Assembly (NCBI GenBank): GCA_022315425.1
Contig: JAIUPT010000042.1
Location: 744,001-808,000, forward strand
Direction: 5' to 3'
DNA: 64,000 nt
Source of the DNA: Pseudevernia furfuracea
Lineage: Eukaryota > Ascomycota > Lecanoromycetes > Lecanorales > Parmeliaceae
Both the position numbers and the translations under genes were made by a program. This document shows, in pieces, positions 18,528 to 30,730 of the stretch; positions within the stretch are counted from its first letter, which is position 1; each line of letters starts with the position of its first letter. A model generated the notes under the pieces. The model did no database searches and was not told the DNA's origin. It saw nothing but the letters and a program-made list of their open reading frames with translations.

Positions 18528-21346
18528 TCAAGACTGGCAGTGCCTAGCCAACACCCTCACATTATCCACAAACCCTCTGATTAGATCCTCATACTGGCTG
18601 ACCTGCCCACTCATCAAAAGCTGGCCCTGTCTGCGGACTTCTTCAGAAGAGACTTCGATTTCGAGTTCATGCTCCTTTTCTGTTTTGGACGTTGCCTATG
18701 ATCATTTCACGTCAGCCCCGACTAAGCCAAAAAGAATGTTTCAATGTACCTCGGCAGGGGTAACCTGCGTCAAATCAATCTGATATGCCAAATGCTTGTA
18801 ACTCATGCGATCCTTATTCCGATCAGCCTGCTTTCCGTCCCGCGTTTGAGGCTCCACTAAGTCTGTCATTTCTCCCTTGTAGTCCATTTCCACATTCACA
18901 CTAATGCGCCAATCGAACACTGTCCTCGGGCTGTAGATGTCAATATCTGCCACACGTGCTTTGATGATCTTTGCGAGCACTCTGCCAGTCTTCTGATCGG
19001 TCGTGATGCGCACCTTTGACTTGTTAGCATGGCGAGGATTGATACTGAGACCAGATGCTATGGACTGCGGGAGGGCCAAAGCGCCGGCTTGCGTAAGCTC
19101 GTAGAAGGTGTCGGTTTCCTTGGTGTGTTTGTAGTCCATGGGGATGCGCGATTTACGGTTGGAGGATGCTGGGGCTCGGATTTGGGATTGACGGACTGCT
19201 TCGTTCAGGAACTGATTGAGAGCTTTATGTTGAACCTTTTCGGCGCGTAGTATTAGCATGGTTCTCGAAATGGGGCCGACGGCGAAGGGCCTACCTCGGT
19301 CATTGAGCTCTTGAAGGCGATCCGTATGTTTGGATCTGAGTGACTGACAACACACTCGTTCATTACAGGCAAGCGGAGTCGGTCATTGGTGTTTTTGTCA
19401 ATCAGTTGACCAATCTTGGCTTCAATCTCCAGGACGGCTCCTCCACCGGTGCCACCACCCGCAGGACCAACTCCGACATCATCTCTCTGAACGACGTTTT
19501 GGAACAGCCAATCCGATATAATCCTGACTAGCTCCTCCGCAGGTATGATGTTGAGGAAGCTGGGCTCCCAAGCTCCCAGCGGACCAGCGTCCACAAGAGT
19601 TGGCTGTGCCACAGGTACATGTACACCATTAGCCTGGTTCGAGTGGCCGTTATCTCCTTGCATTCCGTTTGGCTGACCGATTGCTTGTACTGGCGCCAAT
19701 GCGTTCGGTGCTTGCCTTGGGGCCGGCCGCTTCGGATTGCCATTCGGAGGGCGATTATGTCTAGGAACAGACTGAGCCCAGATGGGAATTTCCTTCCAGC
19801 GGCTAGGCTTCTGCTTCTTCTCTAGGTCTGGTTTAGGATCTGATTTAGGATCCGGTGCACTTGTCGATTGATTGGCGTCGCTACTCTCGACAGAGACTGG
19901 TATTGGGTTGTTCGGCGACTCTCCCAGACGAGGCTTCTTCTTGGCTGGCTGAGACGGGTTCGGAGTTTTTTTTGTCGGTAAGACAATTTCTTCCAGATCT
20001 ATGGGTCGCTTAATGTCGTCGTCGGCTGGAATTTGGTCGTGAGCCCTTTTCTTAGCCCGTATCAATGTTGAGCCAACTGGAGCCAAGGTTTCTTCTACCT
20101 TAGCAGACGGTGACATCTTGGCGTTGGACGATAACTGAGGAACCGAAGGAGGATTCGCCTGATATGGTGCGGAAGATGTATGATTGCGCGGTATGTAATC
20201 GAACGATGTACTCTTACTTTCTGCATTGAGTGTTGAAGGATTTACGGGTTGTGAGTGGCGATTGACTCTTTCAGGCGGCTCATTTGTTGGTACTGCATTA
20301 AGCAAACCATTTACTCCGATAGAAGACATTCGGGATTGTGTTGATTGTGTTCGACTCATTGTTGGCTCACGTGCGCTTGCCAAGTCCGGCGAATTCACTT
20401 CTTTGCGCTTAGCAGACATGGCTTGTCCGTTCCAAGTACCAGCTTCAGATGAAAGCATTTCTGATGAATTCATGCTCGGTAGACTTGGCAGTCTTGTCTT
20501 AGGGCTGACACTTAGACTTCTTTCTCGTTCACGCAAATTGATAGGTTCGTGACTCATTGACTGTGAGTGCCGAATACCATGACTTTGTGGTGATCCAGCT
20601 GTGGCTGGAGAAGGCGACGCAGCTTGCGGCTGACCATAGGTCCCTCCAGAGAGGGGTTGCTCACGATTATAGCTTCCCGGGGACTCACGACGGAGATTGA
20701 AGTTGGACCTTGGGAACGTTGAGGGGGGTCCTAGAGGTGTACTCGGTTGGCTCACGTACTGTGGACCCGTCTGCGACTGGGATAGGGTCCTTAATTGGGT
20801 ATGTGATGCCTGTGGTGAATCTCGAAAATAGCTTGGGGGCTGCTGCGCCGAATTTGGGGTAGGTATTGAGTGAGACGAGCTTGGGCGTCCGAGATTGGAG
20901 TAGCCATGTGCACTACCTGGTGTACTTGTGGTGGGAGTTTGGCTGAGTGGCGTCGAAGGACCAAACGAACGGTTGGCGGGTGCGCCTGAAGACGGATAGT
21001 TCTCGCGCTGGGAATATTGAGGACCATGCACCGGACTCTGGCTTGGAATCTGTGGAGGAAAGTATTGCCCACTGTTCAAGGCCGAAGGAGGCATTTGTTG
21101 GTATGGTGACCGTACAGCGCTGTGCGAAGCCCCGTTTGCCCAATAGTCACTGTGTCCTGGCGTTTGCAGAGGTGATGGTTGTGGAGGCCTTCCATCCCGG
21201 CGTTCCTGATAAGTTTGGGTTTGAGCTTCATGAGGGATCGGATTTCCAGCTGGACGGGGTCTATAATCTTGATTTATCGAGCCTGGAGCGGATCGCTTTC
21301 GAGGAGGAGATGCATCATCCGCGTCAATTATCGACCTGATGTCCAT
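18528..21346 (-). CDS. CET1: mRNA 5'-triphosphatase, capping enzyme beta subunit (Cet1)
   Basis: Three exons on the minus strand, 21346-19295, 19235-18750 and 18674-18528, give 894 residues. The first 600 residues are a Ser/Pro/Gln-rich low-complexity extension. The catalytic tunnel-fold domain begins near 600 (AWEPSFLNIIPAEELVRIISDWLF). Strand 1 carries the metal-binding glutamates in LEIEAKIGQLID (about 638-649). Then follow the SSMTE|VQHKALNQFLN junction, KDRMSYKHLAYQIDLTQVTPAE and, in the third exon, EHELEIEV with the second glutamate pair. Intron 1 is 59 bp with a GCTAATA branch; intron 2 is 75 bp. Both acceptors read AAAAG. Without the third exon the second metal motif would be lost. 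The enzyme removes the gamma-phosphate from nascent pre-mRNA before guanylyl transfer, in the nucleus. It is divergent from RPN2. Confidence 0.93.
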
Positions 21347-22216
21347 AGCTGTCGAGAGAGCTTATTCCTCCCCGTCCCGTTATGCCTTGATATGCCTTCT
21401 AGGCTCCAGCGGTACCAGCTCAGACGGTATTCTTCCACGGTACCAAAGCTTCAGGTCTTCCACAAATTATATCGAACTTTTGACTGGGGCCGGAATCGTA
21501 GCACATCCAACGATTATCTGTATCGCTCCCTAATTTTATTTTGTGCAGATCCTTGTGGAGAGGAAACTGGGTCCCTATTTGGTGACGGCAGTCGCTACGT
21601 CAAGAACGCTTTAGCAAGGAGCGTACATCCAAGGAGCCAGCTCCTTGTAGCCTTTGTAGTATCGTTGCCCCTAACCGCTATTATTCTTTCAGTCCTCAAT
21701 TGTACATTCCGAGAGAGGGTCGTGTGCGCTTCGCGCGGAGTGGTGGTTAAGTATTTGGAAAACAAGCCTCATGTATCATGGGAAAGTATCAAGCCTAAGA
21801 ATTTCTCAGAGAGTATGCCTCATCTCCATGCTTGCTACAAAGCGATGTCTGCAGCTTCTGGTCAAAAATGGAGATTCATCGCCATTGGCGATACTATCAG
21901 AGCTGACGAAAATGGACTAGTGTCTTGGCGCCAAGCCAGGATGCGGCGAGTTGACGTGTAGCATCTTGCCTGATCCCCCATCTATGCTTCCACCAGCAAA
22001 ACTCCCCCAGAGAAACTGTACTTCACTGGCATCTCACCTTTGACCCACTCAACCGCCTTACTTTGAACCCCCATTTTGCCTACAACCTTTGCCATCTAGC
22101 CAACTTTGTCTGCATTCGTATACCCCATAAGCTCGACTCCCACGCTGTTCGTCGGGTCAATCGCCATCCTCGCATGAAACTTCAAATTATCAATAAATAA
22201 GTCTTGCATCATTATC
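21347..22216. promoter_or_regulatory. Divergent promoter region, CET1 / RPN2
   Basis: 870 bp between divergent starts. TTTGCCATC at 22088-22096, about 120 bp before the RPN2 ATG, is one base away from the reverse complement of the yeast proteasome element GGTGGCAAA. A 260-codon plus-strand frame crossing into this region is mostly antisense to CET1 exon 1 and has no recognisable domain. Confidence 0.4.
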
Positions 22217-25200
22217 ATGGTGGGGCTGACGTCAGCGGCCGGTGTGGTGGGGTTCTTGTCCGAGCCAGATGCTGAGCTTCAGATCTTCGCGCTGAGGAAA
22301 TTGAATGAAGAGATTGACTCACTATGGACGGAAGTCGTTGGCTCCGTGGGCGAGGTCGAGGCCTTGTACGAAGATACTCAGTTTCCAGAGCGGGAACTGG
22401 CTGCTCTCGTCGCGGCAAAAGTCTACTATAACCTTCAGGAATACAATGAGAGCATGGTATTTGCCCTCGGTGCTGGCAAGCTATTCGACCTAGACCACGA
22501 GGGTGAATTTGAGGATACTATCATCTCGAAATGCGTTGATACCTACATTGCTCTCTCCGACACGGCCCTTTCAAATGATACAAACCAGCCTCCAGCTCAG
22601 CTCAACACCGCCTTCCCCTCGACTACGAATGGCGCCTCAAGTACATCAGCAAGTCTCGCATCCCCTACCATGCCATTCTCACAGGCAACCCTCCCATCGA
22701 AATCCCTTCTTTCACGACAAGACAGTACAAACACGTTCGATCCGGCGGGCGCTCCTGCTCCTACGACTGCTCTACCTCCGTCACTAGCACATCAACGAGG
22801 GATTCAGAGACCCTTGCAAGCGGTAATAGACCAGTTGTTTGAACGTTGTTTTCGGGAAAAACGTTATCGCCAAGTGGTCGGAATCGCGGTAGAAGCACGC
22901 AAGTTTGATGTCATTCGGCGGGCTATACTCCGTGCGAGCGACGATGAGAAGAGGAACAAGCCGGCCAAAGATAGCATTGGAGAGGCTGAAGAGTTATTGG
23001 AGTACCTACTGGGTATCTGTATGGACGTAGTTCAGGAGCGCGGATTGCGCCAGGAGGTAGGAATCTCCCCTTTCCTTCGTCAGATTTATGGGTGTGTACA
23101 CAGGCTAACGAGGACTTTTCAATTAAGCTACTACGTCTCATCCTCGGTCTATTGCGGGATGTTCCCTATCCTGATGTCTTTTCGATAGCCAAATGCATTG
23201 TCTATTTGAATGAGCACTCGATGGCATCGAAGCTACTAGCAGATTTAGTTGAGACTGGCGGGCCACGTCGTCTAGCTGAAGCCTACCAGATTGCCTTCGA
23301 CCTGTACGACAACAGCTCTCAGGAATTTTTGAAGAAAGTTAGGGAAGGCCTTCCGAAGCGACCAGAACCTACAGCTACTCAGCCTACAGATGGCGTAGAT
23401 AGGATGGACGAAGACAAAGCCGATAATGCTCAAGAAACTGACAGACTCCTGTCAGAGTCGGACGGCAATGCCGCTGCTCCAAGTTCTTCGCTGGACAGTT
23501 CTGCGGAAAAGCCCCAGCAAATTAGTCAGGAGGCGGAGAAAGCGTTTGACTCGATACGGGAGATTCTATCAGGAACAAAAACCATTCAATTGAATCTCGA
23601 ATTCCTCTACCGAAACAACCATGCAGATGTTGCCATACTCAACAAGCTTAAAGATAGTCTAGAAGCTCGGAATTCGATTTTCCATACCGCAGTTACCTTG
23701 TCGTGTGGGTTTATGAACGCTGGCACTATGAACGCCAACTTCTTCCGCGATAATCTGGACTGGCTCGGTAAAGCGGTCAATTGGTCAAAGTTCACCGCCA
23801 CTGCTGCGTTGGGAGTTATACATCGCGGTGACCTTGGCAATGGGCAGACACTGTTGAAGCCATACCTGCCGAAGGATACTGTCGAGGGTGCAAACACTGG
23901 CTCCGTCTACAGTCAGGGAGGTTCACTTTATGCCATGGGTCTAATCTACGCTAATCACGAGACTTTTGCGTTGGAACTCATCCGCGACCACTTCAAGAAC
24001 GCTACAGAGGAAGTCGTGCAACATGGTGGTGCCCTAGGCTTAGGCGTTGCTGGCATGGCTACAGGTGATGAGGGCATCTACGACGACCTTAAAGGTGTCT
24101 TGTACACGGACTCGGCTCTAAACGGTGAGGCTGTAGGTATCGCAATGGGCTTGATAATGTTGGGTACTGGCAATATCAAGGCCCTCGAGGATATGATCCA
24201 ATATGCCCATGATACACAACACGAGAAGATTGTCCGTGGCCTCGGTCTTGGAATGGCACTCATCATGTACGGCCGGCAAGAGGGGGCTGATGAGTTGGTG
24301 AATGGACTTTTGGACGACCCCGATCCAATCCTTCGATATGGAGGCATTCAGACTCTCGCGCTTGCTTATTGTGGCACTGGTAGCAATAAGGCTGTTCGAA
24401 AGCTCCTTCACGTGGCAGTCAGCGATGTCAGTGATGATGTGCGGAGATATGCAGTCATGAGTCTAGGCTTCATTCTCTTCAGGAAGCCCAAGAGCGTGCC
24501 CCGTATGGTCGAGCTGCTATCAGAGTCATACAATCCACACGTCCGATACGGTGCAGCAATGGCACTAGGTATATCTTGCGCAGGTACTGGTCTGGACGAA
24601 GCCATCGACCTGCTGGAGCCGATGATCAAGGACCCAACTGACTTCGTGCGTCAAGGAGCACTCATTGCCCTTTCTATGATCATGGTACAACAAAACGAGG
24701 CCATGAACCCCAAGGTCGGCACTATTCGAAAGACACTGCAAAAAGCCATCGGCGACCGACATGAAGATGCCATGACCAAGTTCGGTAGTGCTATCTCCTT
24801 GGGTATTATTGATGCTGGTGGCCGCAATTGCACGATAAGCCTCCAGACTCAGACGGGTAATTTGAACATGGCTGGTATTGTCGGAATGGCAGTGTTCACT
24901 CAATATTGGTACTGGTTCCCTCTAACACACTTCCTGTCCCTGAGCTTTACCCCCACGTCAGTTATCGGGCTTGACAAGGACCTTGAGGTTCCTAGCTTCA
25001 AGTTCCATAGCGCGACTCGACCCAGTCTGTTCGACTATCCTCCAGAGCAAGAAACCAAGACAGAGGATGCTCCAGAGAAAGTTAAGACCGCAGTGCTCTC
25101 GACAACCGCCCAAGCGAAGCGTAGAGCGCAGAAGAAAGAAAAGCAGCAGAGACGCGAGAGCATGGACATCGACCAGACCCCTACTGCGCCAAAGGCAGAC

Positions 25201-25698
25201 GCTGGGGACAAGATGGACACTGACGAGCCCGCTGTCAAGACCGAAGGTGATGGCGAGAAGAAGGATGAGGAAGAAACCAAGGAACCCGACAGGCCTGAAG
25301 GCTTGAAAAAGAAGATGGAAAAGGAAAAGGTCGGCTATGACCTCGAGAATATGTCGCGAGTATTACCGGCACAGCTCAAGTTCGTCAGCTTCCCAGATGA
25401 ACGCTATGAGCCCGTGAAAGAGCCGACCGGTGGCGTGATACTGCTGAATGACATCAAGCCTTCAGAGCCAAAGACACTCTTGGAGATGAAAAAAGCTAAG
25501 AAGCCCGCTCAGCCGGCTGCCACACCAGGAACATTGCAAGATCAAGTGGATGCTGCGATGGCTCAAGGGGAGGCGACCAGGGAAGCAACCGGTGCAGCTG
25601 AGGCAGCTGGGGTTTTGACTGCGCTTGATGAGGGCGGTGAAGGGGACGAGGATGCGGAGGTGCCACATGAATTCGATTACCATTCTGACAATGAGTGA
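22217..25698 (+). CDS. RPN2: 26S proteasome regulatory subunit Rpn2 (PSMD1)
   Basis: Two exons, 22217-23056 and 23104-25698, 1144 residues. A 47 bp intron (GTAGGA...ACAG) joins QERGLRQE to ANEDFSIKLLRLILGLLRDVPYPDVF in phase 0. The N-terminal helical rod starts VGFLSEPDAELQIFALRKLNEEID. From about residue 410 the PC repeats are plain: GGALGLGVAGMATGDEGIYDDLK, GEAVGIAMGLIMLGTGN, RGLGLGMALIMYGRQEGAD, RYGGIQTLALAYCGTGSN and RYGAAMALGISCAGTGLDEAIDLL. The block NLNMAGIVGMAVFTQYWYWFPLTHFLSLSFTPTSVIGLDKDLEVP is strongly family-specific. A Lys/Glu-rich insert and an acidic C-terminus (HEFDYHSDNE) complete it. Rpn2 is a scaffold of the 19S base that docks ubiquitin receptors and deubiquitinase. Nothing is missing. 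Confidence 0.97.
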
Positions 25699-26595
25699 GC
25701 ATGGCGAGAATTAGGAAGCCCTCCTGACCGCCATTTTCTTGTCTTATTACCTTATATCACCCAGGTGCCGATGGCTTAGGGCCTGACTAGATACACGGGT
25801 GTGTTGTACCATAGCAATAATCACAGAAGCATTAGCAATACCCCATACTATTGAATAATACCTTGGGTCTCTTGCCTCTTGGAATACAGACATTTGGCGT
25901 GAGATATTATCAGAAAAGGCGTTCACACATTCATCATACTTTCATAAAGCCTCAGACTTTCCCACGCCAGTCCTCTGTGCTGACTTGGCCATCTTACTTC
26001 ATCTGCATCTGCAGCTTTTCCAATGTTTCTTCAGTACGTACTACCTCGAGCCCCTGCTTCCATCAACAAGCTACCCGAAGATGAGGACGCCTGCGCTTTA
26101 ATAAATGGCCGAAGAGTCGGTGAGAAAAGATGCGTAGTTTAAATCTAAGGTAGATAGGAAGTTCACCTCAAGACCCACTACGGAAGCTTTGTTCTATAAT
26201 TGACCTCAGACTTGAGACCGTCCTCTGTCCATGCTAGAGTTTTTTTGCACATATGGACAGGTCCACTCCCGCTACCTCCGTTGCCCCTGGGCTGGCTAGT
26301 CGGACATCAAGAGAGACTCTTGCGAAAAACGGCCGCACTAGTAGGCGAATGAGATGCTCTGTTCTCCTCTGGAAACATCACCACGGATCCCATGTCCCTC
26401 TGGCTCATCATCGACTTTTATTTGCGGTATGATGGGGGTTGATCTTCGAACGCAACCATCTTAGCGAGGGTCTTCACAACCGCATGTTCCACGAAAACCC
26501 TAACGGACCGTTTGTTCGTTGAGGGCTGATCGAACCGGAAATTGAGCTCACCAACAAGCGCCAAAGATGGGTATAGATATTGAAGGTATCTAGAC
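25699..26595. other. Convergent intergenic region, RPN2 / surface protein
   Basis: 900 bp between two 3' ends. No supported gene; several short hydrophobic frames are not convincing. Confidence 0.45.
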
Positions 26596-29189
26596 TCATA
26601 GAAAACAAGACAGACTGATACATAACGCAAGCTCGACAACAGCCATCATGTGGGGGTTGAAGCATCTGCTTCCTTCTCCGGCAAAGCCAAGGATACCAGT
26701 CGTGGCATTGGAAGAATTTCCTGGTATTGTACTGATCCCATTGCCGGTTATGCTCTCCTTGGATGCTGTGTCCGCAGGGCCAAACCCAAACATGATGACT
26801 GAGCCCAGACCTCCGATATCACTGCTACCACCGATGGCCAGCTGCCCTTCTGCATCTAGAGAGGTTACTTCTCCAGCCGTCATTGGTACCGAAAAAGTTG
26901 AAGCGCCGGAGCCATGGACGGCGACATAGAGCCCTGAGCTGCCGAATACCAGACTAAGGGTCGTACCGGAGATAGTCACCGCCAGGCCTCCAGCAGTTAG
27001 TGTGTTCCCATCTATGACGACAGCGTTGGGCACGGCGCTTGGCGCAGATGTAGGAAATGCAAAGGTCTGACTGCCAATTACCAAACTCGATGATGCTAGT
27101 GACACAACGGTACCGGAAAAGCTGGCAGCAGGCCCATTGGCTACGAGGGTCATCCCGTCAAAAGCAACAGCACCGCTCTCAAGCCGCGTAAACGTTTGGC
27201 CCGCGAATGTGATAATTTCAGTGGCCATGAAATTTGGTGGAGATGTTGGAAATGCAATTGTCTGGCTGTCTACGATAAGGCCAGACGAGGCCAAAGACAT
27301 AACAGTGCCGGACGCTGTAGTTGGAGGCCCGTTTACCGAAATTATGTTTCCGTTCACAAGGATAGTGCCATGACTTAGTGGTGTGAATGTCTGACCTGCA
27401 GCGGTGAGAACACCGTTTGCGCTTCCAGTGGGAAGAAGTACGGTCTCAGATCCCACTATTATTTGAGAGCTATCGAGAGATACAGAGACGCCTTGTACTG
27501 TGACTGCGGGACCGTTGGCCCGGAAAGTGGTGCCTGCTACGGCGAAGCCACCGCTTGGAAGAGCGGTAAGTGTCTGGCGACCAATCTCAAGAATCGAAGG
27601 ATTTGGTACTGGTTGAATAAAGTCATTACTACCTGAATTTTCAAGGTTTGGCCCGGCTGAAGAGTCAGGACTATTCTGCTCGGTGTCAGGCTGAAGAGGT
27701 GGATCCGCAACCGAAGTCTCTGGTTCTGGTGCATTGTCTTGTTTGCCATCCGTCGCGGGTCCACTATTTTTGGGCGGATCCACCGTACCAGGAAGGTCAG
27801 GTGGAACATTACCACTGTTAGATGGGTCTACTGCTATCGGACCTTTTCCGAGCTGAGTTTGCGCTGGGGGAGCTTCTGTCGATGGACTTGGCATTGCCGG
27901 CGTCAGCACTGGTCCAGCCTGATTCGCCGGAGTCGGCGAAGGTACAAGAGCGGAAGCCGGCACAAGACTTCGAGGAGGGTCGAAGGCAAATTGACTATGG
28001 CAGTTTTTCCACGAAGGTTCGAGGTTCTGAAGTGCGGGTGGTGGTGCGATGATGGGAGCGTATCCGGGACGAGCTGGAAGACTGAAGCCGACCTGGTTTG
28101 CCGACTCCTGTGCGTCGAGCACTGACTGTGGTGGACACGGAAGATTGCTCAAATTAAAGGGCTTGGGCTGTTCGCCGAAAGGACCAGCAAATATACCAGG
28201 CGCATAGTCCGAAGTGGAGAGACTTCCAGGTGCAAAAGATAACGTGATAGAGGTGTGTTTAGGCTGTACTCTGATTCAGCTAGGGGATTCGTCACATAAT
28301 GGTATCAAGGAGACGAACTCCAATCTGACCACAGCGATTTGAAGCGCTGATATCATGATAGGCGACATAGATCGAGGGAGAGGTGCTTCATTTGGATCAG
28401 CTATGTATTTCATTGAAAGTAGGGAAGGGAGTTAAATTACACATACTAAGTGAAGCCGTCCGGGCCTACGGTAGTCGAAATAGTATCGTTACGAGAAGAG
28501 ACTACAGCTGGAGATGAAATTGCAACTGAGTCCGAACTTGTGGAATTGATCAAGCAAGCTGTGTTGGCTCCTGGTACTGGCCAATACCACACATCAACCA
28601 ACGAGAAATACACTGTACACATCCCACAACACGGGGCACTATTTCCCAAGTAAGGGTTCAGTTGGGGAACTTGCTGCCTAGTCCAGGTAGTGTATACGGT
28701 TGTGGCAGCAGTGTAAGTGGAAGTCGTCCAGAACCAGGAATTGGAGATATCAGTGTTCAGAACCGCTTCCGTGGTGGGCCCATCTATGGCAGACAGCTTC
28801 TCTACTACCGTCTCGAAAGGAAAGGTCAGCCCCGGTGGAGGCGTCGGCCCAGCGCATGGCACCAAGTCGCCAAGGTCGTCAGAGCCGTAGTAGGTAGTGG
28901 CATTGCTGCTCGTCGTATTTAAAGGAAATGCGCTGTCTGAGGATAGAAGCCTTGACGGTAAGGCGTCTCTGGAAAGCAGCTGTGTCGTGCGCGAACTTTG
29001 GTTGACCAGTGATGATCTGAACGTAGTAGTGGTGAGCGTTTGATACGGCCAGTCAAAAAAAAATGGATGAGAGCAAGCCAAGGAGCAACGAAAATCCCAA
29101 CGAAACACACTAGGAGAACGCTCACCACGGACCGCTTGTATAGATAAATAGATTAGTAGGAAAATGGAGTAATCGAGTAGTAAGAACAT
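26596..29189 (-). CDS. Repeat-bearing, Ser/Thr/Pro-rich cell-surface protein, probably secreted or GPI-anchored
   Basis: Three minus-strand exons are inferred: 29189-28447, 28385-28319 and 28263-26596, 825 residues. The junctions restore DGFT|YTSPSIYVAYHDISASNRCGQIG|PKHTSITLSFAPGSLST, which reads as one continuous domain. The N-terminus has a signal-like hydrophobic segment (FLLLDYSIFLLIYLSIQAV). The first domain contains CCGMCTVYFSLVDVWYWPVPGANTACL and an N-glycosylation-rich flank. A Pro-rich linker follows, then about 3.5 copies of a 60-residue unit (GQTF...L..G....G..V..NGP...SGT.VSLASS.LIVGSQT.AFPTS) in the last 330 residues. The tail is short and hydrophobic, as expected for GPI addition or membrane retention. 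The donor GTTCGT of intron 2 is weak, so exon 2's edge is the least certain part. The family is common in filamentous fungi and uncharacterised; a cell-wall role is inferred. Confidence 0.75.
26880..27600 (-). repeat. Three to four coding repeats of about 60 codons in the surface protein
   Basis: The units align at the protein level (GQTFTPLSHGTILVNG, GQTFTRLESGAVAFDG, with TVMSLASSGLIVDSQT and TVVSLASSSLVIGSQT). The outer copies have diverged most and the last is truncated. They look like a beta-rich tandem array. Confidence 0.75.
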
Positions 29190-30730
29190 GTTCGAAAAGG
29201 GTTGCTCACGACAATGCAGGCTTCGACTGTCCTTGAAGACTGTATGTAATTCACATTAACGATAGAGAATCGTTAGAAGAAATTCATCGAATGTTGCGAC
29301 GGAGCTTTAGCTGATAAGAAGCCCAGACGTAGAGGCTTGAGGTGCAAAGTATTTTACGGAGCTGAACTCATCAAGAAAGAGATTGGCTGCAACGCCCCTA
29401 ACTCCTGAAGAACCTTATGGAATACGGTCTATGGAGCACCTATCACACCCATTTGATCCAAATTTGTGCAGGTGGCTGTGTGGGTAGAATACCGAGGGTT
29501 GCTAAAATATCTACCAAGCCCCGAGAGTGCCATAAAATGACTGGCGCGCAAGGAGTAGGCCGTCTCACACGGAGATACGCCAACCGGACGTAGTATTCAG
29601 ATTCGAGTCGCCGGTTTGAACCCAAGAATAAAGCCCTGCTTGACCGCATAGTCTTGTTAAGGTCACAATGGCCGTAGTGCAAGGCCGGAACGTTTAATAG
29701 ATGGCCTTGCGAATGATCCATTATCATTGACTGAAGTCATTTCTTTTGTTTTCTCCATAATCTGGGGCCCAAATTTTGTCGATCGAGGGGGCTTTGTTGT
29801 CGGGCTGGGGATGAGATGTGCAGTGTCTTCTCGCATAGTCCACAGCCCAACCGTAGCTTGAAATCTGTACACCTTATACCAGTATGCAGAGAAAGATCAA
29901 TGAGTCAGATGCCTCAGCTCAGCTTCGTGAAGCAGACGCACTCTTCCCTGATACTGTACCCTCTGAGGGGCTTTCATGCATCGTAGCCCATTTCCTTTTC
30001 AGATTCGGACGGCGACTTCCCACAACCAGGTTATATGAACAAGCGTTCGGCATAGAGAGCTACTGAACGGTAGACAGTGCACTATTTCCAATGTGATGTC
30101 CGTAGCAAGCAATTTCAAGTTCGGAAGCTGGGACGACGGGTCGAGAATGCTTCAACAAGCGCTTAATGAAGTTCGATGGCCGCCCTTACAAACTCCACTT
30201 GTGACCAGCGTGGATTGCCATCCTTGAACTCCTACCTCGAATTTTCCGTGAAATGTATGTGCCCTGGTTTTAGCCAGCTCTTACAATTCAAGAGTCTCGT
30301 AACTAATTTTCTTTTCACAAAGCGCTCAACTTTCTTGATGTTGCTGGCGTTGAGAATTCTCATTGGGTTAGATCCTTTGAGGCTGTTAGGGTTAGGGTTA
30401 CAATTTGTAAATTATCCCCATGTTGACAGCGGCCCTCGGGCCTCTGTTCATGATTTTGCTATTGGAAAGAAATACGTGTATTCGGATGAACTTGGCTCAA
30501 GGAATACAATGCTTGCAGGTGGAAGCAAGACATTCTCCACATTGTCCGTATCGAGCCCGCCGGAGACGTCTCCGCCAATGTAATCATTCAGCTTTCGTCC
30601 ATGACACACCCCAATGCATCAAATTTGCTTCTGATGAACAAAAGGTAGATCAACAACCGACATAAATTCACTCTCTCCCCATCCTATCATCTACACCAAA
30701 CCATAGAGTTAGCAACCCAATTTCGCGGAA
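29190..30730. other. Intergenic region, 1.5 kb
   Basis: No frame with recognisable similarity. A 135-codon hydrophobic frame at 30176-30583 lacks support and contains the telomere-like tract. The MED8 promoter must lie at the right end. Confidence 0.5.
30386..30400 (+). repeat. Telomere-like TTAGGG tract, 2.5 units
   Basis: TTAGGGTTAGGGTTA lies about 330 bp upstream of the MED8 start. It has the same length and strand orientation as the tract at 2444-2458. Confidence 0.7.

Noticed and set aside
21179..21961. 260-codon plus-strand frame
   Set aside because: The left part is exactly antisense to CET1 exon 1 and the right part lies in the divergent promoter; no domain or family-like segment is visible.
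28919..29128. Alternative minus-strand exon frame near the surface-protein start (GTGAGC donor after QAVRG)
   Set aside because: A splice there shifts into a frame that stops soon after; the unspliced frame continues into the conserved domain.
29596..29630. Second tRNA-like T-loop string
   Set aside because: The stem around GGTTTGAACC cannot form the 5-bp T-arm and no cloverleaf could be built.
30176..30583. 135-codon hydrophobic frame
   Set aside because: No start context, no recognisable family, and it spans the telomere-like repeat.
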